Below, piece by piece: positions 16,392 to 24,372 of a stretch of 64,000 bases of DNA (position 1 is the first letter of the stretch; each line of letters begins with the position of its first letter). The stretch spans positions 62,001 to 126,000 of the forward strand of contig JAHBSJ010000007.1 in NCBI GenBank assembly GCA_019639155.1, written 5' to 3'. A program made the translations under genes and the position numbers. The stretch is from Acidobacteriota bacterium. Its GTDB lineage: Bacteria > Acidobacteriota > Blastocatellia > Pyrinomonadales > Pyrinomonadaceae. The notes under the pieces were generated by a model. The model did no database searches. It was given only the letters and a program-made list of their open reading frames with translations, and had not been told where the DNA came from.

Positions 16392-16871
16392 ATGAAGATC
16401 TCGGCTCAGGAAGAATACGGGCTTCGGTGCCTGGTACAGTTGGCAAATCTGCAGGAAGGCGAATCGCTGACGCTGCCGCAGATAGCGGAGCGCGAAGGCA
16501 TCTCGACGGCGAACGCAGGCAAGCTGATGTGGCTGCTGAACAAGGCGGGTTTTGTCAATTCGACACGCGGAACGAAGGGCGGATATTTCCTCGCACGCCC
16601 TGCGGGTGAAATATATCTGAACGAGATCATAAAAGTTCTGGACGAGGACGTTCTAAGCTCGCATTGTGACGGCTACACGGGCGTGCTCGATACGTGTGTG
16701 CATACGGGCGATTGCGGCATAAGGCCCGTCATCGTCGGCCTGCACGAGATCGTCGAGAACGCGCTTTCGCGGATAACGCTTTCGCAATTGGTTGGCTCTG
16801 AGAAATCGGTTGATGCGATGTTCCATCAAATACAAGGCATTCATCGCACCATCGAGCCGCAGAGGTTGTGA
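16392..16871 (+). CDS. Rrf2-family regulator, probably Fe-S sensing SUF repressor
   Basis: A 159-residue protein. The ATG at 16392 (MKISAQEEYGLRCLVQLAN) gives the standard Rrf2 N terminus; the earlier in-frame start at 16347 is not conserved-looking. The winged helix (about 1-70) contains LTLPQIAEREGISTANAGKL and the TRGTKGGYFLARP wing. Three cysteines, C92, C102 and C108, match the cluster-binding cysteines of IscR/SufR-type members, although the first gap is longer than in IscR. It heads the SUF operon, so it probably senses Fe-S status and controls its own promoter. The site shared with nfu suggests nfu is also in the regulon. Confidence 0.85.
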   Translation: MKISAQEEYGLRCLVQLANLQEGESLTLPQIAEREGISTANAGKLMWLLNKAGFVNSTRGTKGGYFLARPAGEIYLNEIIKVLDEDVLSSHCDGYTGVLDTCVHTGDCGIRPVIVGLHEIVENALSRITLSQLVGSEKSVDAMFHQIQGIHRTIEPQRL

Positions 16872-16875
16872 TCGG

Positions 16876-16949
16876 CTCAGAGTTGCGGCTTCAGCCGCGA
16901 GAAAACCTCACGCCTAAAGGCGTAACTCTGAACGGCGTAACTCTGAACG
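16876..16949. repeat. 'SELRLQPRENLTPKGVTLN' palindromic element, copy 2 (intergenic)
   Basis: Nearly identical to 13469-13525, but with the terminal GGCGTAACTCTGAAC duplicated in tandem. It begins 5 nt after the rrf2 stop and lies upstream of the next gene's ATG. Confidence 0.8.
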
Positions 16950-16981
16950 GGGAATTTTTTATTTCAATGGGGAGTACAGGT

Positions 16982-17476
16982 ATGAAAAAGAATATTGCAG
17001 TTATCTTATCAGTGATGATCTTGGCGATGGGCGGTTTTGCCCAGGCATCGGCCGAAAATGCCGCATTGGAAGCGGAGATGAAAAAGTTCATTGGGTCGAT
17101 TGAGAAGGGAGATACTGCCGTTTTCATGAGCTACATCTCGCCCGACAAAGGCCTGACGATCATGAACACCATCGATCAGGGCGAAGAAGGCAACATGGAC
17201 AAGCCGATGCTTGATTCGACTCTGACGCATAAAGAACTTGCCGCGGATCTAAAGGCGAAAGGCGAGCTTTACCGGAGCATTTTTAAGCCGTCGGAAGACA
17301 GTCCGAATTTTCACGATGCCTTTGCCAATCGCGAGGAAAAATGGATGCTCGTCGCGGGCAACAAATTTCAACTCATTGACGCCGAGACCGGCAAGCCCAG
17401 CAACGCTTTCTATGTGAAATGGGAAAAGCACGGCGAAAACTGGTATGTGACAGAGGTCGGCCGACTGATCTCGTAG
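16982..17476 (+). CDS. Small secreted protein of unknown function in the SUF operon
   Basis: A 164-residue protein. The ATG at 16982 starts a signal peptide ([24 protein letters not shown]), preceded by GGGGAG; upstream in-frame codons are REP sequence and are not taken as coding. The mature part begins with an acidic helix ([18 protein letters not shown]) and continues with mixed alpha/beta sequence ending [20 protein letters not shown], which recalls NTF2/SnoaL-like small domains. I cannot name the family firmly. It sits between rrf2 and sufB and is probably transcribed with them, though a periplasmic protein has no obvious role in Fe-S assembly. Confidence 0.7.
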   Translation: MKKNIAVILSVMILAMGGFAQASAENAALEAEMKKFIGSIEKGDTAVFMSYISPDKGLTIMNTIDQGEEGNMDKPMLDSTLTHKELAADLKAKGELYRSIFKPSEDSPNFHDAFANREEKWMLVAGNKFQLIDAETGKPSNAFYVKWEKHGENWYVTEVGRLIS

Positions 17477-17504
17477 AACGGGACAGCCGGAATCAAACAT
17501 CATT

Positions 17505-18944
17505 ATGTCGACAGCAGCAGAATTATTACAGAATCGCGAGTATAAATACGGATTCGTTACCGATATCGAAACGGACATCATCCCTAAAGGATTGTCCGAG
17601 GACACGGTCCGTCTTATTTCGTCGAAAAAGAATGAGCCCGAGTGGATGCTTGAGTTTCGGCTAAAGGCATATCGCCAATGGCTGAAGATGGAGCAGCCCA
17701 AGAATTGGCCGAACTTCGAATATCCTGAGATCGATTTTCAGAATATCTCGTACTACGCCGCACCGCGTCAGAAACCGAAAAAGGCGTCGATGGACGAGGT
17801 CGATCCTGAGCTGATCAGGACGTTCGAAAAGCTCGGCATCCCATTGTCTGAGCAAAAACTGCTGGCAAATGTGGCTGTCGATGCTGTGTTCGATTCGGTC
17901 TCTGTCGCGACGACATACAAGGAAAAGCTGAAAGAAGCGGGCGTGATATTTTGCTCGTTCACCGAGGCGGTCGAGGAATATCCCGAGCTGATCCAGAAAT
18001 ATCTCGGCTCGGTCGTGCCCGTAGGGGACAACTATTATGCCGCCCTGAATTCGGCTGTTTTCTCCGACGGTTCGTTCGTCTTTATCCCGAAAGGCGTCCG
18101 CTGCCCGATGGAGCTTTCGACGTATTTCCGCATCAACACGCAGGAATCGGGACAGTTCGAGCGAACTCTAATTGTTGCAGAAGAAGGCGGTTACGTTGCC
18201 TATAACGAGGGCTGCACGGCACCGCAGTTCGACACGAATCAGCTGCACGCGGCGGTGGTCGAGCTCGTAGCTTTGGACGATGCCGAGATCAAATACTCGA
18301 CCGTTCAGAACTGGTACGCCGGTGACGAGACGGGCAAGGGCGGAATTTATAACTTTGTTACGAAACGCGGAGCGTGCCGCGGCGTGAATTCGAAAATTTC
18401 GTGGACGCAGGTCGAGACCGGTTCGGCGATCACTTGGAAATATCCGAGCGTGATCTTGCAGGGCGACAATTCCATCGGCGAATTCTACTCGGTCGCGCTA
18501 ACCAACAACGCTCAGATCGCCGACACGGGTACGAAGATGATCCATTTGGGCAAGAACACCAAATCGACGATCGTCTCGAAGGGAATTTCTGCGGGTAGGT
18601 CGAATAACTCGTATCGCGGCTTGGTCAAGGTGATGCCGAAAGCTGAAGGTGCGCGCAACTATACACAGTGCGATTCGATGCTGATCGGCGGCCGGTGCGA
18701 GGCGAACACGTTCCCCTATATCGAGGTGATGAACAACACCGCCCGCGTCGAGCACGAAGCCACGACTTCGAAGATCAGCGAAGATCAGCTCTTCTATTTG
18801 CAGCAACGCGGAATCTCGCAAGAAGACGCCGTCTCGCTGATAATCAACGGCTTCTGCAAAGAGGTATTCCGCGAGCTCCCGATGGAGTATGCGGTAGAGG
18901 CTCAGAAGCTGTTGGGATTGAAGCTGGAAGGAAGCGTGGGGTAA
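17505..18944 (+). CDS. sufB: Fe-S cluster assembly scaffold SufB
   Basis: A 479-residue cytoplasmic protein of the SufB/SufD family. It starts with [19 protein letters not shown] and contains [68 protein letters not shown] and [18 protein letters not shown], all characteristic of SufB. With SufC and SufD it forms the SufBC2D complex that builds Fe-S clusters from sulfur delivered by SufS-SufU. Length is normal. The next genes, mntA-hepT, begin 2 nt after its stop and separate it from sufC. Confidence 0.95.
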   Translation: MSTAAELLQNREYKYGFVTDIETDIIPKGLSEDTVRLISSKKNEPEWMLEFRLKAYRQWLKMEQPKNWPNFEYPEIDFQNISYYAAPRQKPKKASMDEVDPELIRTFEKLGIPLSEQKLLANVAVDAVFDSVSVATTYKEKLKEAGVIFCSFTEAVEEYPELIQKYLGSVVPVGDNYYAALNSAVFSDGSFVFIPKGVRCPMELSTYFRINTQESGQFERTLIVAEEGGYVAYNEGCTAPQFDTNQLHAAVVELVALDDAEIKYSTVQNWYAGDETGKGGIYNFVTKRGACRGVNSKISWTQVETGSAITWKYPSVILQGDNSIGEFYSVALTNNAQIADTGTKMIHLGKNTKSTIVSKGISAGRSNNSYRGLVKVMPKAEGARNYTQCDSMLIGGRCEANTFPYIEVMNNTARVEHEATTSKISEDQLFYLQQRGISQEDAVSLIINGFCKEVFRELPMEYAVEAQKLLGLKLEGSVG

Positions 18945-18946
18945 TT

Positions 18947-19267
18947 ATGTTCCTGAGCGAATCGGAAAAAGAGAAGATCATAGAGATCTGCAAGAGAAAC
19001 GACGTGGAGTATTGTGCCGTGTTTGGCTCATTCGCGCGTGGCGACGCAACGGCAGAAAGCGATGTTGACCTGCTGGTGCGGTTCTCGAATCCGGTCGGCT
19101 ATCGATTCTTTGACGTTGCTCTCGAACTGGAAGCCTCTCTCGGCAAAGAAGTTGACATGGCGACCGACAAAATGATCGGACCATATATCCGTGAAAGCGT
19201 GATGCGCGATATCAAGACCATCTATGAAAAAACCGAACGACCCGCTCAGGCTCCGGCATATTCTTGA
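18947..19267 (+). CDS. mntA: MntA-like nucleotidyltransferase antitoxin
   Basis: A 106-residue minimal nucleotidyltransferase. GSFARGDATAESDVD has the motif GS-x10-DxD with G27, S28, D39 and D41. Known MntA proteins neutralise the partner HEPN toxin HepT by adding AMP to a tyrosine. The ATG lies 2 nt after the sufB stop, so it is read with the SUF operon. It overlaps the HepT-like gene by 44 nt, which suggests coupled translation. A larger frame reaching back to 18668 is open but overlaps sufB and is not used. Confidence 0.85.
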   Translation: MFLSESEKEKIIEICKRNDVEYCAVFGSFARGDATAESDVDLLVRFSNPVGYRFFDVALELEASLGKEVDMATDKMIGPYIRESVMRDIKTIYEKTERPAQAPAYS

Positions 19268-19568
19268 TGCGATCGGAAGGATCGGCAGCCATCTGGAAGG
19301 GTTTGAGATCGGCAGTTTTCAGATCGATCTAAAAACCCAGGACGCCGTAGTGCGGCAATTGGAAATTATCGGAGAAGCTGCGACGAATCTTACTGCGGAA
19401 TTGCGCGAAGCAAATCCCCAAGTTGCCTGGCGTTCGGCGACCGCGGCAAGGAATCGGCTGATCCATGGTTATTTTGACGTTGATCCGGAATTGGTGTGGC
19501 AGATCGTAGAAAACGATCTGCCCATTCTCAGGTCGCAGGTAGAGGCGATCTTGAAAGAGCTGGCGTGA
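19224..19568 (+). CDS. hepT: HepT-like HEPN ribonuclease toxin (DUF86)
   Basis: A 114-residue all-helical HEPN protein. The catalytic R-x4-HxY motif is intact as R76-NRLI-H81-G-Y83 within ARNRLIHGYFDVDPELVW, and the N terminus DPLRLRHILDAIGRI is typical. HepT toxins cleave RNA (in the best-known case the 3' end of tRNA) and are silenced by MntA. Y83 is the expected AMPylation site. The pair splits sufB from sufC, which are usually adjacent. About 77 nt separate it from sufC, with no inverted repeat arms visible around the pair. Confidence 0.88.
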   Translation: MKKPNDPLRLRHILDAIGRIGSHLEGFEIGSFQIDLKTQDAVVRQLEIIGEAATNLTAELREANPQVAWRSATAARNRLIHGYFDVDPELVWQIVENDLPILRSQVEAILKELA

Positions 19569-19645
19569 TATTTCAGAGATCCAGCAAGTTAATAAAGGGC
19601 ACGAAATTCACGTTACTTGGTGGTTTCGGTGGCAAAAAATAATTT

Positions 19646-20398
19646 ATGTTGCTTGAAGTAAAAGACCTGCATGCAGGCATTGACGGCAAAGAGATATTGA
19701 AAGGCCTGAATCTGCATGTGCAGAAGGGCGAGGTTCACGCGATCATGGGGCCGAACGGCTCCGGCAAATCGACGTTGTCAAAGGTGCTCGCCGGGCATCC
19801 TTCGTATGAAGTGATGTCGGGCGAGGTCATCTATGAGGGCAAGGATCTGCTCGAGATGGAGCCGGACGAGCGCGCACGCGACGGCGTTTTTATGGCGTTC
19901 CAGTATCCGGTCGAGGTGCCGGGCGTTTCGAATTCGCAGTTCCTGCGGCTCGCCTACAACGAGAAGATGAAGCACACGGGCGGCGAAGAGCTCGACCCGC
20001 TGGAATTCAACGACTATCTGAAAGAAAAGGCGAAGATCGTCGAAATGGACCCGCAATTTTTCAAGCGTTCGGTGAACGAAGGCTTTTCGGGCGGCGAGAA
20101 AAAGCGCAACGAGATACTGCAGATGGCAGTGCTCGAGCCGAAGCTCGCGATCCTGGACGAGACCGATTCGGGCCTCGACATCGACGCTCTTCGCATCGTC
20201 GCCGAGGGCGTCAACAAGCTCCGTTCTGCGGACAACGCCATCATCCTCGTTACGCATTACCAGCGTCTGCTCAATTACATCCAGCCTGATTTCGTCCACG
20301 TTCTCGCAAACGGCAAGATCGTCAAAGAAGGCGGCAAAGAGCTTGCCCTCGAACTCGAAGAAAAGGGTTACGACTGGGTCAAAGGAGCGGCAGTTTAG
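19646..20398 (+). CDS. sufC: SUF complex ATPase SufC
   Basis: A 250-residue ABC-type ATPase with Walker [17 protein letters not shown] (about 36-51), the Q-loop near [13 protein letters not shown], the signature [11 protein letters not shown], Walker [19 protein letters not shown] and the switch His in [10 protein letters not shown]. The FSGGEKKR signature and DSGLD box are specific for SufC. It supplies ATP hydrolysis for the SufBC2D scaffold. Length is normal. The 250 nt downstream are a palindromic repeat array, and a membrane protein gene comes before sufD. Confidence 0.96.
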   Translation: MLLEVKDLHAGIDGKEILKGLNLHVQKGEVHAIMGPNGSGKSTLSKVLAGHPSYEVMSGEVIYEGKDLLEMEPDERARDGVFMAFQYPVEVPGVSNSQFLRLAYNEKMKHTGGEELDPLEFNDYLKEKAKIVEMDPQFFKRSVNEGFSGGEKKRNEILQMAVLEPKLAILDETDSGLDIDALRIVAEGVNKLRSADNAIILVTHYQRLLNYIQPDFVHVLANGKIVKEGGKELALELEEKGYDWVKGAAV

Positions 20399-20400
20399 GT

Positions 20401-20645
20401 ATATCCGGAAGGTCTTGTCGCCAACGGCGACAAATTCTAAAGCCTAGGGTGGAGCCAATTTTTGGCGGAACCCTAGGTCTAGAAGACACCCCGAATTTCC
20501 GCTCCCTGAAGGGGAGTAGTCTTTTCGGCATTGGGTTGTTCGTCGCCTTCAGCGACAGGCCATTTGATACTGAACTTTCCTAGGGTTTCGTTCGCAATGC
20601 CTCACTACACCCTAGGCTTTAATATTCGTCGCCGTTGGCGACCAG
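20401..20645. repeat. Composite palindromic (REP/BIME-like) array
   Basis: Several inverted units lie in tandem: TTGTCGCCAACGGCGACAA near 20415-20433, AAGCCTAGGGT mirrored by ACCCTAGGT, TCGTCGCCTTCAGCGACA, then CCTAGGGTTTCG mirrored by ACACCCTAGGCTT, and a closing GTCGCCGTTGGCGAC. Outer and inner units are inversions of each other, as in bacterial interspersed mosaic elements. No ORF is present. It fills the gap between sufC and the next gene. Confidence 0.75.
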
Positions 20646-20648
20646 AAC

Positions 20649-22778
20649 ATGGCAGAGGTGACAAAAACAAATAGCAGAAACGCTGCCTTTCTGGTAGCGA
20701 TCTGGGCTGCGGTAATGGCGACTATCTTCGTCGCATTTCGCAGCACAGACCTCCTGCGTTTGCCGTCGCTCGTCGGCAATCTCGGCGGCGGGCCGCTGTT
20801 CGGCAGCGGTATCGCGGATCCATTTGCAGCGGTAATCACGGCGCTTGTTATCGGTTTTTCATGGTTTTGTCTCGGCAGTTTCATCTTTAGTTTTCTTCCA
20901 GCTTCTGATGAACGGGCCTCATCGTTCGAGGTCGATATCGCTAATAAGGCCGCTCTCGGAGCCGCCGCATATTCGCTTGGTTGGTGCATTTTAGGACTTG
21001 CAGGTCTTTACAACAGCATCGCGGCATCGTTCAGCGTTCTGTTGGGAATTCTTGCCGGCGTTTATGCTTTCACGCGAAAAAATGGAGCGAAAGCATCTTT
21101 GCAAGATGACGGCAAACGCACGCCGTTCAACGTAGTTCTGAAGGTTCTGATAGCGGTGCCGCTGCTTCTTTCCCTGATCTCGTCACTCGCTCCGCCGACC
21201 GCAAAGGACACGCTGCTTTATCATTTCTCGGTCCCGAAACAGTTCATCGCACAGGGCGGCAATGCGTTCATCAAGGGCAATATTGCGAGCTATCTTGCGT
21301 TGGGAACCGAGATGCAGGTCGTTTGGGCTCGTCTGCTCGGCGGCTTCATTAGCGAACGTGCGGCTGAGGCAGCGGGCGGTGCGGTGGTGTGGCTTTTCTT
21401 TCCGCTGCTTCTGGCGGCGGTTTACGGGTGGGCACGCGAAGAGGGTATTTCGCGAATGTGGGCACTTATCGCGACGGTGCTGGTCTCGTGTATTCCGACC
21501 GCATATCACGTAGCGGCTAGCGGTTACGTCGATCTGGCGTTGTCGCTGTTCGTCGTGCTGGCGGCGCATTCGCTGCTGAAATGGCTGCGGACAGGAAACA
21601 CAAGATCGGCGATATTGCTGGGAATTTTCCTCGGTGCGGCGTTGTCGATCAAGCTGACGACGGTGTTCGTGATCGCGGCGTTCGTGCTCGTGGTGCTGCT
21701 GTGGGCTAGAAACCCGGTCGCTACCGCTCCCGGTTCCGACACGCGGCCAGCCGGAAACGTGTTGGCGCGGTCCGGCGTGATGGCGTTGGTGTTGGCGGGC
21801 GTGATCGCGTCGCCGTGGTATCTGCGTACATGGGCCGAGACGGGCTCGCCTGTGTTTCCTTTTTATATGAGCATCTGGCCGGGCAAGGCTCCGGGCTGGG
21901 ACGTCGAGCGGTCGAATCTTTTTCAGGGAATGAATTCGCAATACGGCGGCGTCCAAACTCATCCGGAAAACTATCTGATCGCACCGCTTCGCATTTCGCT
22001 CGCTGCACAGCCTGAGGACGCGAATCTGTACGACGGCGTGATCGGTGCGATGTTCATCATCGGGCTGCCGCTGGTGCTGTGGGCCGCGTGGCGACGCGAG
22101 CTTGCGGACGGCGTCGGATCGCTGCTTGTCGTCGCGGGCGTTGTATATCTTTTCTGGCTGTTCTCAAGCCAGCAGCTGCGTTATTTGCTGCCGATAATGC
22201 CGCTGCTTGCGATAGCGACAGCGTCGGCTGCGGACAAATTGAAAGATGGTGCAATGCGCAACGCGTGGAAATATTCACTGACGGCGGCTTCTTTCATTGC
22301 CGTGCTGACCGCGTTCGCGTGGTTCTCGATGAAGGCACCGCTGCGTGTGGCGTTAGGCGGCGAGACGCGTGACGAATATCTGACGCGAAATCTAGACTAT
22401 TACCCGTCTTACGCATGGCTGAACAGCGAGAGCAAGCCCGACGAAAAGACGTGGCTCATCAACATGCGCCGCGACACGTATCACATCGATAGGCCGGTGT
22501 TTTCGGATTATATATTCGAGGATTGGACGCTGAGGAAGATGGTCTGGGAAGCACGTTCGGCGGACGAGCTTCGCCAAAGGACGCGAGAGATGGGCGTAAA
22601 TTACGTTCTGACGAGGCATGATTTTTTGTTCAACTACGACCGCACAACGCTCGTTGACGACCGGAAACCTCGGTCCGAGAACGAAGCGAAATTGAAGATA
22701 GCTAAGGAATTTTTGCTGGACCCGGCGCGCACCGTGCGCTCAGACGAAAAGTTCAGCCTGATAAGGATCGATAAGTAA
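20649..22778 (+). CDS. Large polytopic membrane protein, GT-C glycosyltransferase-like
   Basis: A 709-residue protein with about a dozen hydrophobic segments. Family clues are the acidic/aromatic loop APPTAKDTLLYHFSVPKQFI after the early transmembrane part, IKLTTVFVIAAFV, SPWYLRTWAETGSPVFPFYM and the C-terminal soluble region from about 580 (DEYLTRNLDYYPSYAWLNSE, YVLTRHDFLF). This layout fits GT-C/PMT-like transferases of unknown substrate. A REP-like element at 21711-21740 is translated in frame as NPVATAPGSD. It lies between sufC and sufD, ending 1 nt before sufD, so it must be co-transcribed with sufD. I see no mechanistic link to Fe-S assembly. Confidence 0.7.
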   Translation: MAEVTKTNSRNAAFLVAIWAAVMATIFVAFRSTDLLRLPSLVGNLGGGPLFGSGIADPFAAVITALVIGFSWFCLGSFIFSFLPASDERASSFEVDIANKAALGAAAYSLGWCILGLAGLYNSIAASFSVLLGILAGVYAFTRKNGAKASLQDDGKRTPFNVVLKVLIAVPLLLSLISSLAPPTAKDTLLYHFSVPKQFIAQGGNAFIKGNIASYLALGTEMQVVWARLLGGFISERAAEAAGGAVVWLFFPLLLAAVYGWAREEGISRMWALIATVLVSCIPTAYHVAASGYVDLALSLFVVLAAHSLLKWLRTGNTRSAILLGIFLGAALSIKLTTVFVIAAFVLVVLLWARNPVATAPGSDTRPAGNVLARSGVMALVLAGVIASPWYLRTWAETGSPVFPFYMSIWPGKAPGWDVERSNLFQGMNSQYGGVQTHPENYLIAPLRISLAAQPEDANLYDGVIGAMFIIGLPLVLWAAWRRELADGVGSLLVVAGVVYLFWLFSSQQLRYLLPIMPLLAIATASAADKLKDGAMRNAWKYSLTAASFIAVLTAFAWFSMKAPLRVALGGETRDEYLTRNLDYYPSYAWLNSESKPDEKTWLINMRRDTYHIDRPVFSDYIFEDWTLRKMVWEARSADELRQRTREMGVNYVLTRHDFLFNYDRTTLVDDRKPRSENEAKLKIAKEFLLDPARTVRSDEKFSLIRIDK
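21711..21740. repeat. In-frame REP-like hairpin in the membrane protein gene
   Basis: On the minus strand GTCGGAACCGGGAGCGGTAG CGACCGGGTT aligns with the M1-gene element GTCAGAACCGCCTGCGGTAG CGGGCGGTT. The loop GCGGTAGCG is kept and the stem bases differ. Confidence 0.5.
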
Positions 22779-22779
22779 G

Positions 22780-23925
22780 ATGACATCAGCAACGATGGAA
22801 ACCCTTTTTGGACAATGTTTTAGGGACAGTATCGTGTCGGAAACGGACGCGATGGTAAAGGCTCTGCGAGAGGAAGCGTTCTCGTATTACGCGGCGACCG
22901 GTTTTCCGACCGTAAGGGACGAGGACTGGAAATATACCAACGTCGCCGAGATCGCCAAGGGCGAGTGGCCGTGCACGCAGATGCGCACAAGCCTGCCGGA
23001 CGATGATCCGCGGCCGCGTGTGATGCTGGAGAATTTCCGTTTCGGGCGAAACGGTTTTACGGCGCTGAATCTGGCGTTCGCCGATATTTCGGTCGTCGTC
23101 ATTCCGCGCGAGACGAGCGTCGCGGAGCCGATCGAACTCGACCTTTCGGCCGCAGAGGGCGAGATGGCGTCGCCGCATGTGATCGTCATAGCCGAAGCGG
23201 GCAGCAAAGCAACGATCGTCGAAACATACAGAAGCGGCGGCCGCGGGCTGATGAATTCGGCGGTGCAGATCGTCGTTGAGGAGAACGCGAATCTAACGCA
23301 TTACCGAGTGCAAAGGGACGCGGCCGACGCCTATAACTACGGCGTGACGGAAGTAACGGTCGGCCCGGCGGCGCGTTATGACCTGACGAGCGTCAATCTC
23401 GGCGGGGCCATTTCGCGGCACGACATCGACGCAAAGCTCATCGCAGAGGGCGGCGAAATTTGGGTGGACGGGCTATATATGCTGTCCGGCTCGCAGCATC
23501 ACGATACGCATTCCAGCATCGACCACACAGTGCCAAACTGTAATTCGCATCAGACATACAAAGGCGTGCTGAACGATAGCTCGCGGGGCGTTTTCAACGG
23601 AAAGGTCTTTGTCCGCGAAAACGCCAGCGGCACTGACGCTCAACAGCAGAACAAGAACCTACTGCTGTCGAACGATGCCCGCGTCGATACGAAACCTCAG
23701 CTTGAGATCTTCAACGACGACGTAAAATGCTCGCACGGAGCGACCGTAGGCCAGCTCGAGGACGAGGAACTATTCTATCTGCTAACCCGCGGCCTGCCCG
23801 AGACGCTCGCCCGCAATCTGCTGACGTACGGCTTTGCCGAAGAGATCATCAACAAGATCGAGATCGAGTCGATCAAGAGCGAATTAGATTCGATGGTGCT
23901 GAACCGGCTGGGGACGGAAATTTAA
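22780..23925 (+). CDS. sufD: Fe-S cluster assembly protein SufD
   Basis: A 381-residue SufB/SufD family protein. TGFPTVRDEDWKYTNVAEIA is the typical SufD N-terminal motif, and the C-terminal part has GLYMLSGSQHHDTHSSIDHT, SHQTYKGVLNDSSRGVFNGK, DTKPQLEIFNDDVKCSHGAT and EELFYLLTRGLP, the characteristic SufD core, including the conserved His and Cys that face SufB. It completes the SufBC2D scaffold. Its TAA stop runs directly into the left CACAGAG repeat arm of the GxxExxY cassette. Confidence 0.95.
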   Translation: MTSATMETLFGQCFRDSIVSETDAMVKALREEAFSYYAATGFPTVRDEDWKYTNVAEIAKGEWPCTQMRTSLPDDDPRPRVMLENFRFGRNGFTALNLAFADISVVVIPRETSVAEPIELDLSAAEGEMASPHVIVIAEAGSKATIVETYRSGGRGLMNSAVQIVVEENANLTHYRVQRDAADAYNYGVTEVTVGPAARYDLTSVNLGGAISRHDIDAKLIAEGGEIWVDGLYMLSGSQHHDTHSSIDHTVPNCNSHQTYKGVLNDSSRGVFNGKVFVRENASGTDAQQQNKNLLLSNDARVDTKPQLEIFNDDVKCSHGATVGQLEDEELFYLLTRGLPETLARNLLTYGFAEEIINKIEIESIKSELDSMVLNRLGTEI

Positions 23926-24361
23926 CCACAGAGGACACAGAGAGCACAGAGGGTAGGAAATGGAGTTGAACTCAGTTACCGAAGCGATTATCGGCGCGGC
24001 GATCGAGGTTCACAAAGCACTTGGCCCCGGACTCCTTGAAAGTACTTATGAGGTTTGTTTGCTGCACGAACTTGGAAAACGAGGCCTGAAAGTCGAAAAG
24101 CAGGTGCCCATTCCTGTTGTGTACGACACGGTCACGCTGGATGCAGGATACCGAATAGACTTCTTGTAGAGGATGAGGTGATCGTAGAGCTGAAGGCGGT
24201 CGATACGCTGCATCCGATCCATGAGGCGCAGCTGATCTCTTATTTGAAATTGAGCGATAAAACTGTCGGTTTGCTCATAAATTTTAACGTTAGGCTTCTA
24301 AAGAACGGCATCAAGAGGATCGCTAATTGAAACCCTCTGTGTGCTCTGTGCCCTCTGTGGT
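23924..24361 (+). mobile_element. Repeat-flanked cassette 3 carrying a GxxExxY gene
   Basis: The left arm (23924-23954), core CCACAGAGGACACAGAGAGC, begins in the sufD stop codon. The right arm (24332-24361), core CTCTGTGCCCTCTGTGG, begins just after the cargo stop and ends 11 nt before the sufS ATG. About 28 of 31 positions are complementary, the best pairing of the three cassettes. The same repeat family forms the cargo-less pair at 11217-11356. The cargo is co-directional with the SUF operon. Confidence 0.7.
23960..24330 (+). pseudogene. GxxExxY protein (PD-(D/E)XK nuclease-like), frameshifted
   Basis: Two frames together encode a full-length protein of about 122 residues: [40 protein letters not shown] (the GxxExxY motif), [17 protein letters not shown], then in the second frame [20 protein letters not shown] and AQLISYLKLSDKTVGLLINF. 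The D...ExK pattern (RIDFL ... VELKA) is the nuclease-like core. The first frame stops at TAG 24167-24169; loss of one base near 24163-24166 explains it. Family members have no settled function. It may be a recent pseudogene or an assembly error; a -1 ribosomal shift at TTCTTG is possible but the site is not a classical slippery heptamer. Confidence 0.8.
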
Positions 24362-24372
24362 GAACAAATTTT

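Noticed and set aside
24155-24172. Programmed -1 frameshift in the GxxExxY gene
   Set aside because: TTCTTG is not a standard slippery heptamer and no downstream stimulator is obvious; simple base loss or error is likelier.
23924-24361. IS or MITE with transposase
   Set aside because: There is no transposase-like ORF; the arms are tandem-unit arrays rather than a single terminal inverted repeat. I kept a cautious cassette label.
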